Positions 11,166 through 22,630 of a stretch of DNA of 64,000 nt are shown piece by piece. How positions within the stretch are numbered: position 1 is the first letter of the stretch; every line of letters begins with the position of its first letter. The notes below the pieces were generated by a model that did not search any database, was not told where the DNA came from, and saw only the letters and a list, made by a program, of their open reading frames with translations. Source of the stretch: Microcebus murinus (Eukaryota; Chordata; Mammalia; Primates; Cheirogaleidae). The position numbers and the translations under genes were made by a program. The stretch is from positions 102,660,014-102,724,013 of the forward strand of contig NC_134136.1 in NCBI RefSeq assembly GCF_040939455.1, in the 5' to 3' direction.

Positions 11166-11590
11166 ATACAATTTGAAATCAGGAAGTGTGATGCCTCCAA
11201 CTTTTTTTTTTCTCCAGATTGTTTGGCTACTTGGAGTTTTTTGTGGTTCCATACACATTTAAGAATTATCTTCTGATTTCTGTGAAAAATATCATTGGAA
11301 TTTTAATAGGGGTTGTGTTGAATCTGTATGTCACTTTGGGTGGTATGGATATTTTAATAATATTAATTGTTCCTGTACATGAGATATCTTTTCATATATT
11401 TGTCTTATTCAATTTCTTTCTTCAAAGTTTTATAATTTTCAGTGTACAGATTTTTATTTCCTTTGCTAAATTTATTCCTAGGTATTTTATTTTTTTGATG
11501 CAATAGTAAATGAGATTGTTTTCTCGATTTATTTTTTGGACATATCATTATTGGTGTAAATATAGTTTTCTATTGAAATTTTTTTTTGTC
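11166..11590 (-). mobile_element. Continuation of the old L1 from 5805-7311
   Basis: Antisense ORF2 picks up at 'AATTTGAAATCAGGAAGTGT', the next expected segment after the break at 7311, and runs to about 11590. About 3.85 kb of younger L1s separates the two halves. Confidence 0.75.
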
Positions 11591-12761
11591 TATAATCACA
11601 CACGCATCCTTTGATCAATGATAATATCAAAGGAGCATTATTCTGGATCATGAAATAAGGCTAGTCTCATTAGCGTTGGCCTGATTATTTACATAGGTGT
11701 AGCAAAAATGATAATTTTCTATATAGGGCTTTTTAAGTTTCTTTTGCTGGAAGTTTTTGCAAGAAATCTCAGATTGAACTTTTAAAAACCTCTTGAAACT
11801 AGAAATCCAATCCAAGAGTTTGCTATCACATTTTACCTGCAGGATTTATATAAACTTGGGTAAATCCCTCTTTTCTTAAGGTCACCAAAATATCCTAAGT
11901 TTCCTTGGCCTGCCAGGCAGTGATTTTCTTTACTCATTTCTAAGAATGAAACATTATAAGCCAGTTACCAGGTGAGTTTTCCTAAGAGGGCTTTGAAAGC
12001 TTTGGCTCCTTAAAGTCAACCTTAGCTCCTTAAAAGTGGCTAGTCATATCTAATTAAATGAACATCATTCTCAACTATGATATTCTAGTCAAAGCCTTGA
12101 TTATACAAGTGATGTTTCCAATTCCATTCTGTTAACAAGGAGGACAGACTGTTATAGAACCTATACAAATATCTATATTGCCATGAAAATAAGAATATTC
12201 AATGAGAGTTTCTAAATTATGGAGGGACCAAACAGGGAAAGAAAGATAAATGCTTAATTCTATTTTATAGAAGTATGTTCTACTAATCTGTTATGAGTTA
12301 GAGATAGCTTAAGATCTTAGAAAAAGGGATTCTTTACATCCAGAAAATAGAACATTAAATCACCATCGATATTCTCAACAAAACCCATAATCATCCTTCA
12401 TCAGTTCATTCTATCCTATGTAATTAATCCTTTGTCCACTTGATATTGGGTTGCCAGGCTCATTAACCTGTCTGTTTTTCTGGAAATCCTGACACAGGCC
12501 ACTGACATGGTCTCAAAGTTGTTTAAGTGATGCTGCTAGAATCTTATGCCAAAGAATAAGCAGCTAACATAGGCCTTTTCCATGGGTCTCTGAGATAGTC
12601 CTTTGCTGAAGACAAGCATTCTGGCTTGTGGCTAATTGCAAGCACTTTCAGGGATGCTCCAGAGTAAAACAAAACATAACAAAACAAAACAAAACAAAAA
12701 CCTATCTGTACATGACAAAAGATGTAAAATGGTTTTGCTTAACTTATGGCTGATAATTTTC
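11591..12761. other. Unassigned interval
   Basis: No gene, named repeat or structured element recognised. Moderately AT-rich, with no long open frame. Confidence 0.5.
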
Positions 12762-13724
12762 TTTCTTTTTTCTTTTTTTTTTTTTTTTTTAATTTCAGGA
12801 TATTATGGGGTACAAACATTTTGGTTACATGTTATGACTTTGCCTCACCCAAGCCAGGATTTGAAGTGTGCCCTTTCTCCCATACAATCCTCACTGAGTC
12901 CATTAGTTGTGAGTTTACCCACCCCCATTCCCCCAACCTTCAATGAGTATTACGACCATGTGAGCACCTTAGTGTTGATTAGTTAGTGCCAAATTGATGG
13001 CAAGTACGTATGGTGCTTATTCTTCCATTCTTGTGATACCTCACTTTGAAGGATGAGCTCCAGCTCTATTCAGGAAAATATAAGAGGTGCTAGATCACCA
13101 TTGCTTTTTTGTAATTGAGTAGTATTTCATTGTATACATATACCATATTTTATTAACCCACTCATGGATTGACGGGCACTTGGGTTGTTTCCACATCTTT
13201 GCAATTGTGAATTGTGCTGCCATAGACATTCGGGTGTAGATGTCTTGCCTGGCTATTTTTTTTTTTTTTTTACTAATTTCTTTCTATTTTTGGTAGAGAC
13301 AGGGTCTCACTCTTTCTCAGGCTGGTTTTGAACTCCTGACCTTGAGCAATCCTCCCACCTTGGCCTCCCAGAGAGCTAGGATTACAGGCAGGTGTGAGCC
13401 ACCGCCAGATGTCTTTATTATAGAATGTCTTTTGTTCCTTTGGGTAGATGCCTAATAGTGCTACTGCTGGATCAAATGGCATTTCTATTTTTAGCTCTTT
13501 AAGATATTTCCAAATTCTTTTCCACAAAGGTTGCGCTAATTTGCAGCCCCACCAGCAGTATAAGAGTGTTCCGATCTCTCCACATCCTCACCAGCATTTG
13601 TTGTTTTGGAATTTTTTGACAAGGGCCTTTCTCACTAGGGTTAGGTGATATCTCATTGTGGTTTTGATTTCCATTTCCCTAATAATTAGAGATGTTGAGA
13701 ATTTTTTTATATGTTTGCTATGGG
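12762..13724 (-). mobile_element. 5'-truncated strepsirrhine L1 with target-site duplication
   Basis: Antisense L1 3' end (poly-T, 'AATTTCAGGATATTATGGGG', 'AACATTTTGGTTACATG') through the ORF2 C-terminus. It is flanked by GATAATTTTC at 12752-12761 and 13725-13734. The ORF2 tail is still readable in minus ('[20 protein letters not shown]', '[11 protein letters not shown]'). That frame runs on into an inserted Alu arm. Confidence 0.85.
13247..13406 (-). mobile_element. Alu single-arm fragment
   Basis: Antisense Alu sequence with poly-T, 'ACTAATTTCTTTCTATTTTT', 'GTAGAGACAGGGTCTC' and 'GATTACAGGCAGGTGTGAGC'. It is flanked by AGATGTCTT at 13238-13246 and 13407-13415, so it was inserted into the L1 as a short unit. 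The 'AATTTCTTTCTATTTTT' word is of strepsirrhine type. Confidence 0.85.
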
Positions 13725-13734
13725 GATAATTTTC

Positions 13735-15529
13735 AAAATGAAAGATCTGATGAGAGTTTTTTTTATAAAAAACATGTGATTGACCAGAATATTTGGTTGT
13801 TTTGTGGCATGCAAATTCAAATAATGTCAATCTAAAGAGTTTTAGACAAAATATCTATAACATAATTATTAGCCTTATTTTCACCAGAAGAGTGGATTTC
13901 TGATTTATGAAGATATATGGACATAATTTTTACAGAGAAAAAATCTTCAGATGTAATGTGTATTAATCCTGAGACATAATAGACTATGAATATATCAAGT
14001 ATTTAGTTAGAATATACCAAGAATATATCAAGGACATCAAGAAAACAGATTCAGTAACTCTGGAGTAGGTCCTAAACAGCAGAATATTAAAACTTCAGAG
14101 GTAAGTGATGTGAAGCTGTAAGTGAAATTCATTGGCCTAGAACATAATGGAGTCAATTTTAAGTAGTAAAATTGTGACCAAGTTAACATTTTAAAAAATA
14201 ACTGTTGTGTAGTATTAGGCAAAACAGCACCAGGCTTCTGATAAATAGAAACATCATGGACATCAAGGGCACTGGAAACTCTCTAGGGACTTCATACGAT
14301 TTCTGAAATATTTATATTAATAACATTTTAGTCATACAGATTTAACCTCGAGAAGGCTAAACATTTCTCCTGATTTGACAACACTTTCTATGCAACTCAT
14401 ATCAAATAAACATAATTATTTCTAGTACCTGTCTTTGTACAAGGCCAAAGAACAATTCCTTTGTGATTTTCCAGGGGCCTTCTGGGATGCAAAGGCAGTT
14501 TTAGGTGCAAAAGATAACATTTAAGATCCAATTTAAGGAAGGCAAAATGTCAAAAGCTGTCAGGAGGTTTGAACACTTGATTAAACAGAATCCTGGGTGA
14601 GTGAAAAACAATACTTAGTTACCTATTTAATCTAAGTGGCGATGAAATATTTTAAAAGTAAATATAGAAGGTAACATGATTGTAAAAATACCTTTGCTCT
14701 TTTACATGTGAGATTAATTTGGTTTTCTTAAATAATAAAATCAGCATAAACCTATAATATTTGACACTAAAACCCTTTTAAAATCTTACAAATACATTTA
14801 TCAGTTTTAGTTTTGACCACAGGAAAGTTCTCTTTCCATGAATCTTTTACAGCTTTTTATATCTATTCAGGTCTTATCCTATACTTTTTTTCTTTCTCAT
14901 TCTGGAACAATCACTTTGTTTTTCCACTTTACAACAAAACTATTCTCATTTTCTTAATAAAAACATATTTTACATACTTTGCATACCATATGTTGACTAT
15001 AAATTTTAATCATTAGTAACTTCTCTTTTACAGAGAAGCTTGGAGGTATATAATCATGAACTGTCTGTCATACACCAGCATTTTATAGCAAACTAGCAAA
15101 GCTTACAGATATATATCTCACAACTTTTTATTGTTATACAAAGGATATAGTACTATATCCTTAGAGTACAATTTCTCAATTTGGCAAAAATCAACACATT
15201 CATGAGGAAATCTGAGTATATATACCCTTAACATTATATATAGTAATTAATATTTTAGTATTTTGTCTCATTTACAATGATCTAGGTGTTTAATGAATAT
15301 ATTTTAATTAACCTAATGTAGCATAAATCTAAGGTTTTAGTTACCTAAAGAGCTTTGAAACTATTTTTAAACACCTTGAGATTAAATTACATATATATAC
15401 CATATAATTGAAACTCGTAAGTGTATAATTCAATGAATTTTGATATATTAATATTTTTAAATTGCAAAATTTCCCTTTTAAACATTTTTAAGTTTAAATG
15501 TTGTATTTTAAGTATATTTTAAGTTATAT
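13735..15529. other. Unassigned AT-rich interval
   Basis: No recognisable gene or repeat. Several T-rich and A-rich runs and short chance open frames only. Confidence 0.5.
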
Positions 15530-16498
15530 TTTTAAGTATAATTCAGTGGCATTAAGTATATTCACAGTGTTGTGCAACCATTATATTATCCATTTCCAAA
15601 ACATTTTTATCATCCCAAACAAAAACTCTGTAACCCTTAAGCAATAATGTTCCATTCCATCCTTTCTCCATCCCCTGATAACCTCAATTGTACTTTCCTT
15701 GTCTATGAATTAACCTATTGCAGGTGCCTCATATAAGTGGAATCATGCAATATATGTTTTTTGGCTTATTTCACCGAGCATAATATTTTCAAGGTTCATT
15801 CATGTTGTAGCATGTATTAGAACTTCATTCCTTTTTATGGTTGAATAATATTGTTTTGTATGCATATAATGTATTTTGTTTATCTGTTCATCTATGGATG
15901 GACACTTGGACTTTTTCTACCTTTTGTCTATTATGGATCATACTGCAAAGAATACCAAACAAGTATTGAACAGAACAAGTATCTGTTTGTGTACCTGCTT
16001 TAATTCCTTTGATGATACATTTAGGAGTTGAACTGCTAGGTCATATGGTAATTCTATGTGTAGCTTTTGGAGGAATCTCCACACTGTTTTCCATAGTGGC
16101 TGCATCATTTTACATTCTTACCAGCATTCTTACCAGTTCTGATTTCTCCAAATCCTTGCCAGCACTTGTTATTTTCTATTTTTAAGTTTTTAAATATAGC
16201 CATCTTAGAAAGTGTAAAGTGGTATATCATTGTGGTTTTGATTTGCATTTCCCAAATTATTAATGGTATTGCACATATTGTAATAAGCTTATTAGTCATT
16301 TGTACATCTGTTTTTAAGAAATGTCTATTCAAGTTCTTTGCCCATTTTTTTTAATTGTATATCTTTTTGTTGTGGAGTAGTAGATGTTCTTTATATATTC
16401 TGGATACTAAACCTTTATCTGATATATGGCTTCCAAATATTTTCTCTCATTCTGTAGGTTGTCTTTTCATGTTCTTGATAGTGCACTTTGATACACTG
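15530..16498 (-). mobile_element. Old L1 (L1M-type), 3' end
   Basis: Antisense of an old L1: 'TATTCACAGTGTTGTGCAAC', 'TTTTATGGTTGAATAATATT', 'GTGGTTTTGATTTGCATTTC'. It is interrupted by an MST-type LTR and resumes at about 17031. No frames are intact. Confidence 0.85.
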
Positions 16499-16728
16499 CT
16501 ATAGTTTGGATATGCTCTGTTTGGCCCCTCCAAATCTCATGTTGAAATTTGATTCCCTATGTTGGAGGTGGGACCTAATGGGAGGTGTTTGGGTCATGAA
16601 AGTAGATCCCTCCTCATGAGTAGATTAATACCCCACCATGGAAGTGTGGAGTGCTGAATGAGTTTTCTCTCTATTAATTCCTGGGAGAGCTAATTGTTAA
16701 AGAGTCTGGGACCTCCTCTCTCTCTGTT

Positions 16729-16786
<58 letters not shown>

Positions 16787-17030
16787 CCTCTCCCTCTCCC
16801 TCTCCCTCTCTCTCTATTCCTCTCTTCCCATGTGATCTCTGCTACATACACAAGCTTCCGTTTGCCTTCCACCATTAGTGAAAGCAGCCTGAAGTGCTCA
16901 CCAGAAGCAGATGCTGGTCCCATGCTTCTTATACATACTGCAAAATTGTAAGCCAAATAAACCTCTTTTCTTTATAAATTACCCAGCCTTGGGTATTCCT
17001 TTATAGCAACACTAATCAGACTAAGATATG
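16499..17030 (+). mobile_element. MST-type MaLR solo LTR
   Basis: Starts 'TGCTATAGTTTGGATATGCT' and runs through 'GGAGGTGGGACCTAATGGG' and the polyadenylation region 'GCCAAATAAACCTCTTTTC', ending near 'AATCAGACTAAGATA'. This is the full order of an MSTA/MSTB LTR in sense. It carries a long CT microsatellite. Weak flanking repeats (TACAC / TGCAC) fit a 5-bp duplication. No internal retroviral sequence is present. Confidence 0.85.
16714..16818. repeat. (CT)n-rich microsatellite inside the MST LTR
   Basis: About 100 bases of nearly pure CT with TGTCTC and CCCTCT interruptions. MST LTRs have a short CT-rich stretch at this place, so this looks like an expansion. It creates long simple-sequence open frames on both strands that are not genes. 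Confidence 0.9.
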
Positions 17031-18615
17031 CACCAAAATTTTAATTTGATGAAGTTCATTATCTATTTTTAAAATTTTATTACTTATACTTTTGGTATTA
17101 TATCTAAGAATCCATTGTCAAATCCAAGGTTATAAAGATTTATGCCTATGTTTTCTTCAGAGAGTTTTTGGGTACTAGCATTTGTATTTAGGTTGTTGTT
17201 CTATTCTTAGTCAATTTGCATATATGATGTGAAGCAGGGGTCCAACTTCATTCTTTAGAATGTGGAAATCCAGTTCTCCTAGCATCATCTTGTTGAATGG
17301 AATTGGTACCCTTATCATTAGCAATTGGCATAGATGTGTGGGTCATTTTTGAATTCTAAATTTTGTTCCATTGGTCTGTATGTCTATACTTATGGCAGTA
17401 CCATGCAGTTTTAGTCCCTGTAGATTTTTAGTAAGTTTTGAAATTGGTAACTATGAGTCCTTCAACTTTATTCTTTTTCAATATGTTTTAGGCTATATAT
17501 GACCCCTTGCAATTCTATATGAATTTGAGGATTGGCTTTTCCACTTCTTCTTCTTCAAAAAAAAAGCTGTTGTAATATTAATAGGAATTGTGTTGAATAT
17601 TTAGATTGCATTGGGTAGTATTGACATCTTGACAGTATTCAGTCTTTCTATCCATGAACACAAAATGTCTTTCCATTTATTTGGATCATTTTTTCAGAAA
17701 TATTCTGAATTTTTAGGATACAATTCTTTCACCTCATTGGTTAAATTTATTTGCATTTATTTTGTTATTTTAGATGCCATTACAAATGAAATTACTTTCT
17801 TAATTACTTTTTCTGATTTTTCATTGCTGGTGTATAGAAACACAAGTGAATTTGATGTTTTGATCATGTACCCTGCAACTTTGTTGAGTTTGTTTATTAG
17901 CTATAATAGTTTTTTTCTGTATTCCTTAGGATTTTCTTTATATAGGATCATATCATCTACAAACAGATAGTTTTACTTCTTCATTTCCAATTGATATGCC
18001 TTTTATTCTGTTCTGTTTCATGTTTAATTTCTCTGATTAGAAATTCTAGTACAATATTAAACAGCAGTGTTGAAAACAGGCATCCTTATCTTGTTCTTGA
18101 GCTCAGGGGCAAAGCTTTCAGTTTTTCACCATTGTGTATGATGCTAGCTGTGGGTTTTTCATAAATGTATTTTGTCATATTAAGGAAATTCTCTTTTATT
18201 CCTAGTCTTCTGAGAATTCTTGTCATGCGAGGGTGTTGGATTTTGTCAAATGCCTTTTTGTGTCTATTGAGATAATCATGTATTTTTCCCTTTTATTCTA
18301 TTAATGTGATATATTACATTGATTGATTTTCTTATGTTGAACCACCCTTGCATCCCTGAGTTAATTCCATTTGGTCATGGTGTATAATTCTTTAAATATG
18401 CTCTTGGATATGATTTTGTTGAGGACTTCTGCAACTGTATTCATAAGGGATATTGGTCTGTAATTTTCACTTTTAGTGATGTCTTTATCTGGCTTTGGTA
18501 TCAAGGGAATGTTGGCCTCATGAATGAATTATAAAGTGTTCTCTCCTATTTTATCTTTTGGAAGCTTTTTTAAAAAGAGTGATCTATAATTTTCTTTAAA
18601 TACAGCAATAATTAT
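17031..18615 (-). mobile_element. Old L1 (L1M-type), ORF2 region
   Basis: Continues the element at 15530-16498 in antisense, with RT-domain landmarks such as 'CATCCTTATCTTGTTCTTGA', 'ATGCTAGCTGTGGGTTTTTC' and 'TTGATTTTCTTATGTTGAAC'. It ends where the mariner begins. A further piece of the same type appears at 22050. Confidence 0.85.
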
Positions 18616-19886
18616 TTAGGTTGATGCAAAAGTAATTGTGGTTTTAGCATTGTTGACATTTTCCATTTGCTATTGGAATACATTCTTAAATAAATGTGGT
18701 TATGTTATACATCATTTTAATGCAAATTTCTCACTTTATTTATTTATTTTTTTGCTAATGACTTACTACTTGCTATTTATTTTATATTTATTTTAGACTA
18801 TGGAAATGATGTTAGACAAAAAGCAAATTCGACCGATTTTTTTATTTGAGTTCAAAATAGGTAATAAAGCAGAGGAGACGACTTGGAACATCAACAACAC
18901 ATCCCAGGAACTGCTAATGAACATATAGTGCAGTGATGGTTCAAGAAGTTTTGCAAAGGAGATGAGAGCCTTGAAGATGAGGAGCACAGTGGCCGACCAT
19001 CAGAAGTTGACAATGACCAATTAAGAGCAATCATTGAAGCTGATCCTCTTACAACTACACAAGAAATTGCTGAAGAACTCAACGACCTTTCTACAGTCAT
19101 TTGGCATTTGAAGCAAATCTTAATAAGTGGGTGCCTTATGAACTGACCAAATTTTTTTTTATAAAATTGTCATTTTTATGTGTAGTCTTTTCTTGTATGC
19201 AACAAGGAACCATTTCTCTATCAGATTGTGGCATGGCAGGAAAGTTGGATTTTATATGACAACCAGTGACTACCAGTTCAGTGGCTGGACTACGAAGAAA
19301 CTCCAAAGCACTTCCCAAAGCCAAATTTGTACCAAAAAAGGTCATGGCAACTGTTTGGTGGTCTGCTGTGGGTCTGATCCACTATAGCTCTCTGAATCCT
19401 GGCGAAACCATTACATGTGAGAAGTATGCTCAGCAAATTGATACGATGCACTGAAAACTGTAATGCCTGAAGCTGGCATTGGTCAATAGAAAGGGCCCAA
19501 TTCTTCTTCATGACAACGCCCTACCGCATATCGCACAACCAACACTTCAAAAGTTGAACGAATTGGTCTACAAAGTTTTGTCTCATCTGCCATATTCACC
19601 TGGCTTCTCACCAATCAACTACCACCTCTTCAAGCATCTGAACAACTTATTTTGCAGGGAAAATGCTTTTACAAGCAGCAGGATGTAGAAAATGCTTTCC
19701 AAGAATTTGTTGAATCCTGAAGCATGAATATTTTTTTGCTACAGGAATAAACAAACTTATTTATCCTTGGCAAAACTGGGTTGATTGTAATGGTTCCGAT
19801 TTTTATTAATAAATATGTGTTTGAGCCTAGTTATAATGATTTAAAATGCATAGTCCAAAAACACCATTACTTTTGTACCGACCTCA
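18616..19886 (+). mobile_element. Hsmar1-type mariner, full length
   Basis: About 1.27 kb with ~30-bp terminal inverted repeats ('TTAGGTTGATGCAAAAGTAA' on the left; 'TTACTTTTGTACCGACCTCA' on the right) and TA-rich flanks. The order of 5' UTR, transposase and 3' UTR follows the Hsmar1 consensus I remember, which is about 1.29 kb, including 'GATGTTAGACAAAAAGCAAA' at the start of the reading frame. It lies between old L1 sequences in a region with lemur-type Alus. Confidence 0.88.
18800..19808 (+). pseudogene. Decayed mariner transposase (Hsmar1/SETMAR type)
   Basis: The ancestral protein cut and pasted the element with a helix-turn-helix DNA-binding half and a DD(34)D catalytic half; SETMAR is the domesticated human relative. 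ATG at 18800 is followed by recognisable blocks: the N-terminal HTH ('DKKQIRPIFLFEFK', 'GDESLEDEEHSGRPSEVDND', 'IIEADPLTTTQEIAEELN'), then 'PKKVMATVWWSAVGLIHYS' and 'NRKGPILLHDNA'. Frameshifts break it near 18890-18905, in the 19080-19150 region (a deletion in the linker) and elsewhere. At the catalytic sites the first aspartate codon reads CAG (about 19231-19233), the second is kept (in LLHDNA, about 19511-19513) and the third reads AAC (Asn) in 'INYHLFKHL' (about 19616-19618). It cannot be active. Confidence 0.85.
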
Positions 19887-20074
19887 TATAATATGCCAAA
19901 ATTACATCCTATGTGTCTATTTACACTTAGGATGAAAATGTAAAATGTCAACTTAAAACTCTCCAAAATGGTACACATGTACTCAAAATTATTTTAGGTG
20001 GAACAAATACATTTGAAGATACTACTGTAATTTAATTATAACTTTCAGAAATTTTAGGAAAGGAAATCCAGGGT

Positions 20075-20440
20075 TCATACGTTCATTCACATGTTTACTG
20101 AGTACCTGATATGTGCCAGGCACTGTGCTATGTGCTTGTGATGCAGCAGGAGACAAAATATAGACTCCACTTTCTGAATCTACATTCTGATGAGGAAAGA
20201 CAAATGAAAAGCAAGTGTGTAAATGTATACTATATCAAAATAATGAGTGCTAAGGAGAAAAATAGAGCAAGAAAAATAGTATGAGGAGCAGTTGGAGGAG
20301 AGTTGATATTTATATCAGCTGAAGAAGGAAAGTTCAACTGCCAAAGTGACTTTTGAGCAGAGACCTGAAGGAAGTCTGCAAAGGAGCCATGTGACTATCC
20401 ACCATCAAAGTGGGGGAAGGAAGTACGGCAAGTATGGCAT
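20075..20440 (-). mobile_element. L2 3' end
   Basis: Plus strand reads 'TACTGAGTACCTGATATGTG', 'CAGGCACTGTGCTATGTGC', 'GATGCAGCAGGAGACAAA', the reverse complement of the L2 3' end, and continues into weaker matches around 'TGAGCAGAGACCTGAAGGA'. Ancient and non-coding. Confidence 0.7.
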
Positions 20441-21228
20441 CTTACTCTGAGTGAAAACAAAAGCTACCAACGGATATAAGCAGAAGAGTGTTCTTTTAAC
20501 AAGATCACAACAGAATAAGGGATGGGGGTACAAAAATAGGCTTAGTTAATATTTTTTGTTGGAACTGGCAACTTTAAAGGGCAAAGCTATTTCAATTAGG
20601 TTTATAGAAACTGTACTATTGTCTATTAAATATAAGGCAGTGAGTTACTCCTAATCCAATTTATTATACAGCTAAATATTTACAAGTTTATTTTAACTTT
20701 TCTTTATGTGGATGAAAATATTGGTTAGCTCCTATTATTCCTGCTTTCGGTTGCTTATCCCCTAGGATAGCCAATTTACTGGAAATAATGTATGTGTGAG
20801 GTATGCCAACCTGTAGCAGTTACTAGAATTCCAAGAACAATACCATAGATAAGTTTTATAATTCAAATTTAAACCTTAAAAGAAAGCAGAATGAACTGGT
20901 GAAGTGGTTTCTAAATTTGTTTTTTTAATAGTGAAATCCTTCAAATAAATCTAAAATGTAACTCTACAGGTACAAGAGCTATTTCACTAATATACATTTA
21001 TTGGAAGGATAAGATTCTTAATTTTTACTAATACAAAGTAGCTAAATGAGAATAATAAATCTATCCTAATGAAACAAAGGAATTTTAAAATAGTTGTTAG
21101 TGTTATATCAACCTAAGCATCCAATGTATTTCTGCATTTTGTTTTATATAACCAGGAATAGAAAATCCAAATTCAGAGAGATAGGAAAGTAACTTATTAA
21201 TATTACATCTAGTTATTATTACAGGTAC
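20441..21228. other. Unassigned interval
   Basis: AT-rich sequence without recognisable gene or repeat, between an L2 remnant and the Alu pair. Confidence 0.5.
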
Positions 21229-21241
21229 TTAGTTTGCATTT

Positions 21242-21540
21242 TTTTTTTTTTTTGAGACAGAGTCTCGCTTTGTTGTCCAGGCTAGAGTGAGTGCCGTGGC
21301 GTCAGCCTAGCTCATAGCAACCTCAAACTCCTGGGCTCGAGCGATCCTTCTGCCTCAGCCTCCTGAGTAGCTGGGACTACAGGTGTGTGCCACCATGCCC
21401 GGATAAGTTTTTATATATATATCAGTTGGTCAATTAATTTCTTTCTATTTATAGTAGAGACGGGGTCTTGCTCTTGCTCAGGCTGGTTTTGAACTCCTGA
21501 CCTTGAGCAATCTGCCCGCCTCAGCCTCCCAGAGAGCTAG
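21242..21540 (-). mobile_element. Lemur-type Alu, minus strand
   Basis: Antisense dimeric Alu starting with poly-T and 'GAGACAGAGTCTCGCTTTG'. It contains 'GTCAGCCTAGCTCATAGC' and the linker 'TTGGTCAATTAATTTCTTT'. The Alu head (GATTACAGGC...) is missing, so it is slightly 5'-truncated. Direct repeats TAGTTTGCATTT flank it (about 21230-21241 and 21542-21553). It faces the plus-strand Alu 70 bp away. Confidence 0.92.
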
Positions 21541-21610
21541 GTAGTTTGCATTTTAATTTAAGGCTACTCATTGTTTAAATGAATCTAGTAGCATTAAAGA
21601 AAAGTTAGAG

Positions 21611-21953
21611 GCTGGGCTCAGTGGCTCACCCCCTGTAATCCTAGCACTCTGGGAGGCCGAGGCGGGTGGATTGCTCGAGGTCAGGAGTTCGAAACCAGCC
21701 TGAGCAAGAGCGAGACCCCCGTCTCTACTATAAATAGAAAGAAATTAATTGGTCAACTAATATATATAGAAAAACTTAGCCGGGCATGGGGGCTCATGCT
21801 TGTAGTCACAGCCACTCAGGAGGCTGAGGCAATAGGATTGCTTGAGCCCAGGAGTTTGAGGTTGCTGTGAGCTAGGCTGACGCCATGGCACTCACTCTAG
21901 CCTAGGCAACAAAGCGAGACTCTGTCTCAAAAAACAAAAAACCACAAAAAAAA
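21611..21953 (+). mobile_element. Lemur-type Alu, plus strand
   Basis: Nearly full-length: 'GGCTGGGCTCAGTGGCTCAC' through 'CTATAAATAGAAAGAAATTA', 'GGTCAACTAATATATATAG', 'GTGAGCTAGGCTGACGCCAT' and an A-rich tail. AAAGTTAGA flanks both ends. With the minus-strand Alu upstream it forms a close inverted pair. Confidence 0.92.
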
Positions 21954-22049
21954 AAGTTAGAAAAGTGTTGTTTTAAAGTTTATCATTACAGTATTTAACT
22001 GCATATATTCTTTAAGGGGTGATTACTCACTATAAAAGAATAGATTTTA

Positions 22050-22630
22050 GTAGCTTTTGAGGACTGGTGTTAATTCTTTAAATGTTTAGTTGAATTCCCC
22101 AGTGAAGTCATCTGATCCTGTATTTTCTTTTGTTTGGAGGGGTTTGATTCTCATTAAATATGTTTATTTAGATCTGTCAAGATTTCTGTTTCTTTTTGAG
22201 TCAGTTTAGGTAATTTGTAGTTCTAAGATTTTGTCCATTTCATCTAGGTTATCTAATGTATTGGCATGTAATTATTCATAGCGTTCTCTTAATAATCCAT
22301 TTTTCAATGGTCATAAATAATGTCCCCACTTTCATTTCTGGTTTTAACTATTTGAGTTTTATTTCTTTTTCTGTTTGTTCATTTGGTTAAAAGATTGTCT
22401 ATTTTATTGATCTTTTCAAATAACCCCTCTTGGTTTCATTGATTCTTTCTATTGTTTCTCTATCCTCTGTTTCATTTATTTCTACTCTAATCTTTATTAT
22501 TTCCTTCCTTCTTCTAGCTTTGGTTTTAGTTTGCTTTTCTTTTTTATCTCCTCAAGGTGCACAGTTAGGTTATTAGTTTGATATTATTTCTTATGTTTTT
22601 AATTAGTAGATTTTCTTTTTTGAGCATGTT
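22050..22630 (-). mobile_element. Old L1 (L1M-type), ORF2 5' region
   Basis: Antisense: 'ACTGGTGTTAATTCTTTAAA', 'TTTCATCTAGGTTATCTAAT', 'ATTGATCTTTTCAAATAACC', 'TTTATTATTTCCTTCCTTCT'. These follow, in L1 order, the segment that ends near 18610. It is probably the same copy split by the mariner and the 19.9-22.0 kb sequence. Confidence 0.8.

Noticed and set aside
16690..16956. Arg/Glu-rich and Leu/Ser-rich frames on opposite strands
   Set aside because: Both are translations of the CT microsatellite in an MST LTR.
18616..19886. An intact or domesticated transposase gene
   Set aside because: Several frameshifts, a linker deletion and loss of two catalytic Asp codons. No upstream SET-domain exon is visible.
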